Source: Mugil cephalus (taxonomy: Eukaryota; Chordata; Actinopteri; Mugiliformes; Mugilidae). From it: 64,000 nucleotides of DNA. The stretch lies in assembly GCF_022458985.1 (NCBI RefSeq), contig NC_061774.1, forward strand, positions 8,174,616 through 8,238,615, given 5' to 3'. The notes beneath the pieces are model-generated. The model had not been told where the DNA came from, made no database searches, and was given only the letters and a program-made list of their open reading frames with translations. Positions 59,367 to 64,000 of the stretch are shown here, in pieces. The position numbers were made by a program, and so were the translations under genes. The stretch's first letter is position 1. Each line of letters opens with the position of its first letter.

Positions 59367-60179
59367 TCACTTCTTCAGAGATTTCTTTTTTCTTTTTGGT
59401 GGTGCCTCCTCCAATTGCTGTTCTAGATGTGTAATTCTGTCCATTAACGCATTTCTGGAATTTTCCTCCTCCTCCATCTTCTTCTTGAGGGCCTCCTTCG
59501 AAGACTGCAAACGCTGCTGGAGGTCGGCCTTTTCCTGGTCCCACTGTTTTTGTTGGTTTTCCATGTCCTCCTGCGCCTTGATTGCAGCAGCCTTCATAGT
59601 AGATGTTGTCTCTCGGTTCTTGGCTATGTAACTGAGCCTTTCCTCCTCCCACTGGAGTTATTGATCTTCCATCTTTTTTTGCAGGACGGCCAGTGCTGCT
59701 TTAGTTTTGGTGGTTTCCTCCACCTCTTGTTGCAGACAGCTCTCGGCTGCCTTCCTTTTTTCTTTCTCTGTCTGGACTGCGTCTTCAAGCTGTTGAACCT
59801 GCAGGGAAGTATTTCCATGCATTGTGTCCTTTTTGCAGAGCTCCTGACGGAGGACAGCCATGTCTTCTTTGGCCTTGTTTGCTCGTGTTGCGAGAAGTAG
59901 TTTCATCTGCTCTACCTCTTTTACCAGAGCAGCGTTGTCTTGGTCCAGGGAAGAAATCTTCTTTGTATTGTTGTTAAGAATTCTGTGAAACTCCAGCTCA
60001 GAGATCCGAAGTAAACCGTCGACTTTGGCCTGTGGTTTCTTTGCTGTGCTGGCACGCAGCATTTGAAGAATTGAACCAAAGTCACGCTGAGTGGCCTTTG
60101 GTTTTCCTCTGCGAACCTTGTCACGGTATCTTGCACTTGCCTCCATTGGGAATCGATGTGTGTTGACTATTCGATTCAA
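59367..60179 (-). pseudogene. Intronless coiled-coil frame interrupted by one TAA
   Basis: From ATG at 60179 the frame runs 173 codons to TAA at 59660-59658, then continues in the same frame without another stop to TGA at 59369-59367 (271 codons including the interruption). An alternative start is the Met 11 codons later (MEASARYRDKVRRGK). The protein is Lys/Glu/Gln-rich with heptad-like spacing (ISSLDQDNAALVKEVEQM, VQQLEDAVQTEKEK, ITHLEQQLEEA), so a long coiled coil is likely. It ends in a basic tail, PPKRKKKSLKK. The start region, KATQRDFGSILQMLRAS, is not coiled-coil-like. I do not recognise the family. It is intronless among split genes, so a decayed retrocopy or a gene carried by a mobile element is likely. 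A real 173-residue protein ending at the TAA cannot be excluded. Confidence 0.5.
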
Positions 60180-60365
60180 TGTGTTGCTCTGTCATTTCCT
60201 TTAGAGACACGGAACGCACCCGAGAACTGATGACGTCAGATTCCACGGAGTTCAGCCGACCACCAGGGGGCGAAAGCGTGGTTAAGGCTTCATTTAGCTG
60301 CCTAAATAACAATAAAGTGCACGCTGGAGCGGCAGCCTCAAGTTACCTGGTGTACTGACGAGAAC

Positions 60366-60590
60366 ATGTTCTCATGGACCTGTTATGGATTTAGGGCGAG
60401 TGACTTGAAACAAGAACAAGTTATATGCAAAGTGTGCAGCAGAGTTGTGTCTGCCCCGCAGGATAGCACAACTAATCTGCTCAATCATCTAAAAAACATC
60501 ACACTCCAAAATACGAGGAAAGCCTGTAGGCCACAGCCTAAATCAGCAACCCAGACAACCATTAGTGTAAATTCAATTTGTCATTATTAA
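60366..60590 (+). mobile_element. hAT (ZBED-type) transposase N-terminal fragment
   Basis: The 74-codon frame contains a BED zinc-finger start: W..YGFRASDLKQEQVICKVC, then a Cys-X2-Cys pair, VVSAPQDSTTNLLNHLK, and the usual spacing to His. The downstream finger half and the catalytic domain are missing. Sequence to about 60775 includes TAATCGTGATTACAATATTG, a motif commonly found in remnants of these elements. Dead and truncated. Confidence 0.65.
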
Positions 60591-60938
60591 GCATTTATTG
60601 TAATTTAAAGTTTCATTTTGCACTGAAAGCTATTCGAATATTTTTTGTTTAAAAGTAGTGCAAAAAAACGTTTTGAACTACATGTTTTCCCTAATTTGAT
60701 TAATAATCGTGATTACAATATTGATCAAAATAATCGTTATTATCACTTTAGCCATAATCGTGCAGAGAAGGCAACGTCCTAGAATTTAATGGTGGATGTC
60801 ATTGGTCATTTCATAAATCAATCTCTCAATTAATACAAAATTACGCCAATCAATTAATCTGGTTCATATAAAAGGAAGATCGCGTCCATCAGAAATTAGA
60901 CAATAGACCCTGCAAAGCGCTTTTACTGAGACGACTGG

Positions 60939-61028
60939 GGCCTTTATTGACTCCGCCGCCAAGAATACCCGCCCATTATTGGAGGCAGGTTTTTATGGAG
61001 GGAGGCCTTTAATTCTAATTCCCTTTGT
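60939..61028. repeat. Direct repeat, copy 2
   Basis: Partner of 58453-58540, about 2.5 kb away. The shared core ATTATTGGAGGCAGGTTTTTAT is identical. Together the two copies bracket the coiled-coil frame and the hAT fragment. Confidence 0.75.
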
Positions 61029-61574
61029 ATCATATCGGTACGAACAAACAAGCAGCAGCAGTCGGGCATTATTAATAAAGCACGGGTGGTCACAACGGAC
61101 AAACAAATAAACAATATCACTGTATCAGTTTGAAAAAATAAACAAGATCCATTTATTGGGCAAATTGACAAGGTTACAAAAAGGTACAGTAGGCGACGCA
61201 CATGAAAAATTTACACTTCAAATGTAGCTACTGCCACCTGTTGTTACTACATCTATAATCGCAGGCTACTATTAGAGGAAATAATAAAATAAATTGTAGT
61301 GTTTTGCATTAGCGTTTTTTATGTTAGTACATCTACCAGGAGTGGGACATGATTTATTGTGAAATGTGTTTCCTGTGTAACCCGTCATTTGCGCCACCTT
61401 GATGCTGGCTGCCGCTCGCTGTTGGACATCAGGAAAGCCAAATGTGGGTCAGTGACGACACTTCCCCTCTTTCCTCAGATTTATCCCTCAACTTTTTTCT
61501 CTCCTCTGCGCTCCGGGACGCCGTGAAGTGAACTTTTTCTCTCTCCCTGTCGGCTCTAAAATCAACACTCCAGC
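61029..61574. other. tspan6: Intergenic DNA and tspan6 promoter/5'UTR
   Basis: From about 61390 the sequence becomes C/T-rich with CpGs and contains CCGCTCGCTG and CTTCCCCTCTTTCC, fitting a TATA-less promoter and leader just upstream of the tspan6 ATG at 61575. The exact start is not visible. Confidence 0.5.
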
Positions 61575-61661
61575 ATGTCGCCGCCGTCCCGACGGCTTCA
61601 GACGAAGCCCGTGATTACCTGCCTGAAGACTTTCCTCATCTCCTACAGCCTCATTTTTTGG
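61575..61661 (+). CDS. tspan6: Tetraspanin-6, first coding exon, partial
   Basis: 29 codons, from ATG at 61575 to a strong donor (TTTTGG|GTGAGT) at 61661/61662, phase 0. The peptide starts MSPPSRRLQTKPVITCLK and runs into the first membrane segment (LISYSLIFW). Human TSPAN6 starts with a nearly identical SPSRRLQTKPVITCFK, and TSPAN7 has a similar METKPVITCLKT. SRRLQTKP favours TSPAN6, and so does the position beside srpx2. Tetraspanin-6 is a four-pass membrane protein linked to endosomal trafficking and negative control of antiviral RIG-I-like signalling. The remaining exons (second half of TM1, the large loop with CCG, TM2-4) are not in the window. Confidence 0.88.
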
Positions 61662-64000
61662 GTGAGTCTCTGGGACGTGTAATGGGGGACACAACAGGCT
61701 AAGGAGGCAGCAACAATGGGCTCGAAGCGGCGGTGCTGCCAACGAGGCTACTGACGACGTCTCCTCAAATCACGGCAGGAGCTGAAACACGTAGAATAAA
61801 TGTGTAAAAGCCAGATTTCAGTGGGTTTCTATGTTGACTCCAACAACTACTTGTTGAAAAACCGGAGACTTAGAGAGCGGAGTTTAAGGTATATTTATAA
61901 AATCTACCTTTGGAGCGACTAACGAGTTAACGATATAGTTAAAAGTTGGTTTTAAATTTGATGAATCGATTAATCGTTTAGTTAATCAATGATTTTACAC
62001 GGAAAGCATCCACACTCACTTGGCAAAACAATAGGTACGTTACTGAAAACAAGTGCGCTGTGGTTGAATAGTCCTGCGTTAAATCCAACTTCAGGACTGT
62101 TTCTGAAGATTAGGTTTAAAAAGTGTCAGAAAGGTGGCAATTTGACTGTGGGATGTAGCTTGTGATGTTGTTAAACTAGATTGAATTAAAGACGAAAATG
62201 GTTCTGTTCTTTACCCCACTGGCCAAAATGGGTTGGTCAAAATACTAGAAAAACCTGTTGTCACTAGTGACTAAACTGGCAAATATTCACATTACTGTCA
62301 TAGAGACTGTGGCGTTCAGTTTATAATTTAGGCTTGGCACAAAACCGACGATTAAAGCTTTAAATTGGAGTTTTGTCATTGATTTACTTATTTGATGCAG
62401 TTTTGTTATTGGAAATTTTGTTCAAGTTTAATCACGCTTAAGGCTGCAGCCAGCAGTCAGTCATTAAGCTGCAGCTAGCAATATAATGATTGAGCTTATC
62501 ACACGTGTAGAGAAAGCATCCAAAACTCAATAATGCAACATACGAACACCATAAAATACACATTTTTAAAATGTAGGGTTTTATTATTGGAAACTAGTAC
62601 ACAGGTAAAACCTATTAGGCTTGTCTCATCATGGAAAAAAGTCCTAACCTTTAGGTTTTGTTCTGTATGACCATTTTGGAGTTTATGGTGTTTCTATTAC
62701 TTTACCCATCTATTTGGATCAAACAAAGCAAAAGATTGAGAAATGAGCAGAAATCTCAGGTAACGTTTCAATGTGCACCTGTTTTTCTCTTTTGTATGAT
62801 TTTGTGTATGAGTGATCAAATCACTCATACACATCATCATATGATGATCATTGCAACAATTATTCTGACATCATCAGAATAATTAAGGAATAAAAGACTA
62901 GTTTCGACATTACCCACGCTTCTATTATGCTTATGTTTAAAGAACAAACCTGAGCTTGTCTTCAGAGGAACATGGACGCCTGTTGTCGTCCTATCTGTTA
63001 ATCTTTGGCCTAAGCAAACAGCAGCTAACGCAAAGTTCAGGTCTGTGCTTTTATCTGCCAATTTATTGCTGGTAGAGTTGATGACTTCCCCTCAGGCTGA
63101 TGACTTGTGTGGGGAGCGTTAAAGAAAAAGATGCTTAGATGATTGAAGCACAGACTAGAGGCCTATCCCGGGTGTGTTTTTAATAAGTTTATTAATGTAT
63201 ATGGAGGCTGTTTGTTTCCCTACGTGCATCTTGCCCTCAGAGCTGCAGGCTCCAACCCTAGCTCATCTGTTTCTCTTCATTTGCACATGCTCCCCTGAGA
63301 AAACTAGATCCAATAAGGGAAATCAATGCAGGAAATTGTCTTTTATCCTGGTGTTTTTCATCGACGTATCTCTGTTATTTGCCAGATTCGACATGGATTA
63401 GTGGTCTGTCTTGATTAGACACATAATCGCAACAAAACTCAATATTTCTTAGGCAAAATTTAATGATTTTGACACGATTGACCCTGGTTACATTAAGCAG
63501 ACGTTTACTTTATTATTGGCCTGAAAATGTCAGAAAATATTTAGAAATGTGTCCAAAACCAACAAAATATTCGGTATAATAACACTTGCGTCAATGGAAA
63601 AACAGAACATTTTCACATTTATAAGCTTAATCCTGCCGATGTTTGATATTTTGGTTTGGAAAAAATTACTTTCCGTCAGTCATCAGAATCGGTCTATGGC
63701 TGATACATTTTTTGATCCATTAATCAGTTTCTCCTCTGGTTTTGTTACCGATTCATCTGCAGATGGTTTTCAAGTGGCATTTTTAGAGATGCCAAAAAAA
63801 AATAATTATATTTAAATTAATGAAGAGCAGGATAAAATCAAATTTACGTAACAGAAAACAGTAAAATTTTGACCTTGTTGCATCACAAATGAATCTATTA
63901 GATTTTTGGAATTGCTCTAAAAAATCACCATAAATATTTGTAATGTCTGATCAAATCCTCTAAATTCTCTTTAGAGATTTTATTTTTTTAAACCTAAAAC
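61662..64000 (+). other. tspan6: tspan6 intron 1 (continues beyond window)
   Basis: A/T-rich intron. I looked for the next exon (expected to start ITGVILL-like) and did not find it. It contains a cluster of three perfect inverted repeats at 62803-62885. Confidence 0.6.

Noticed and set aside
59314..59631. 105-codon plus-strand frame
   Set aside because: Antisense shadow of the Lys/Glu-rich coiled-coil frame, which leaves few stops on the other strand.

Overview
This is a 64-kb piece of vertebrate nuclear genome, almost certainly from a teleost (probably percomorph) fish. Genes are split into short exons with GT–AG introns and long A/T-rich introns. Dispersed fish-type repeats are common, and the encoded proteins are close to human proteins I know. 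There is no sign of bacterial, phage or organellar sequence. Exon limits were set by reading splice sites, checking codon phase across each junction and comparing with remembered human orthologues. No alignment or search was run.

Layout: (1) 1–882 is the last coding exon and 3'UTR of sash3 (+). (2) 883–8044 is intergenic sequence plus the zdhhc9 3' end, with several small DNA transposons. (3) 8045–29122 is the complete zdhhc9 coding region (−, 9 exons, 385 codons), including a convincing U12-type AT–AC intron. (4) 29123–32574 is a divergent intergenic stretch. (5) 32575–35255 is complete trmt12/tyw2 (+, 7 exons, 412 codons). (6) About 37.4–48.7 kb is complete sytl4, granuphilin (+, one noncoding plus 16 coding exons, 699 codons), including a probable GC–AG intron. 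(7) 49270–57554 is complete srpx2 (−, 10 exons, 451 codons), convergent with sytl4. (8) 57.6–61.4 kb is repeat-rich and holds an intronless coiled-coil reading frame broken by one in-frame TAA, and a fragment of a hAT/BED transposase. (9) 61575–61661 is coding exon 1 of tspan6 (+), whose large first intron runs off the window.

The genes are not an operon or pathway. They encode an adaptor, a Golgi palmitoyltransferase, a tRNA wybutosine enzyme, a Rab27 effector, a secreted sushi protein and a tetraspanin. What links them is conserved gene order. sash3–zdhhc9 matches human Xq26 and sytl4–srpx2–tspan6 matches human Xq22, in the expected orientations. trmt12, on human chromosome 8, lies between the two blocks.

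The less ordinary content is the U12-type intron, the GC–AG intron, TTAA-flanked and hAT-type miniature transposons with readable ends, several perfect palindromes, the interrupted coiled-coil frame between two copies of a repeat, and an unexplained phase-compatible chain of exon-like segments downstream of zdhhc9. I found no clearly new multi-gene system.
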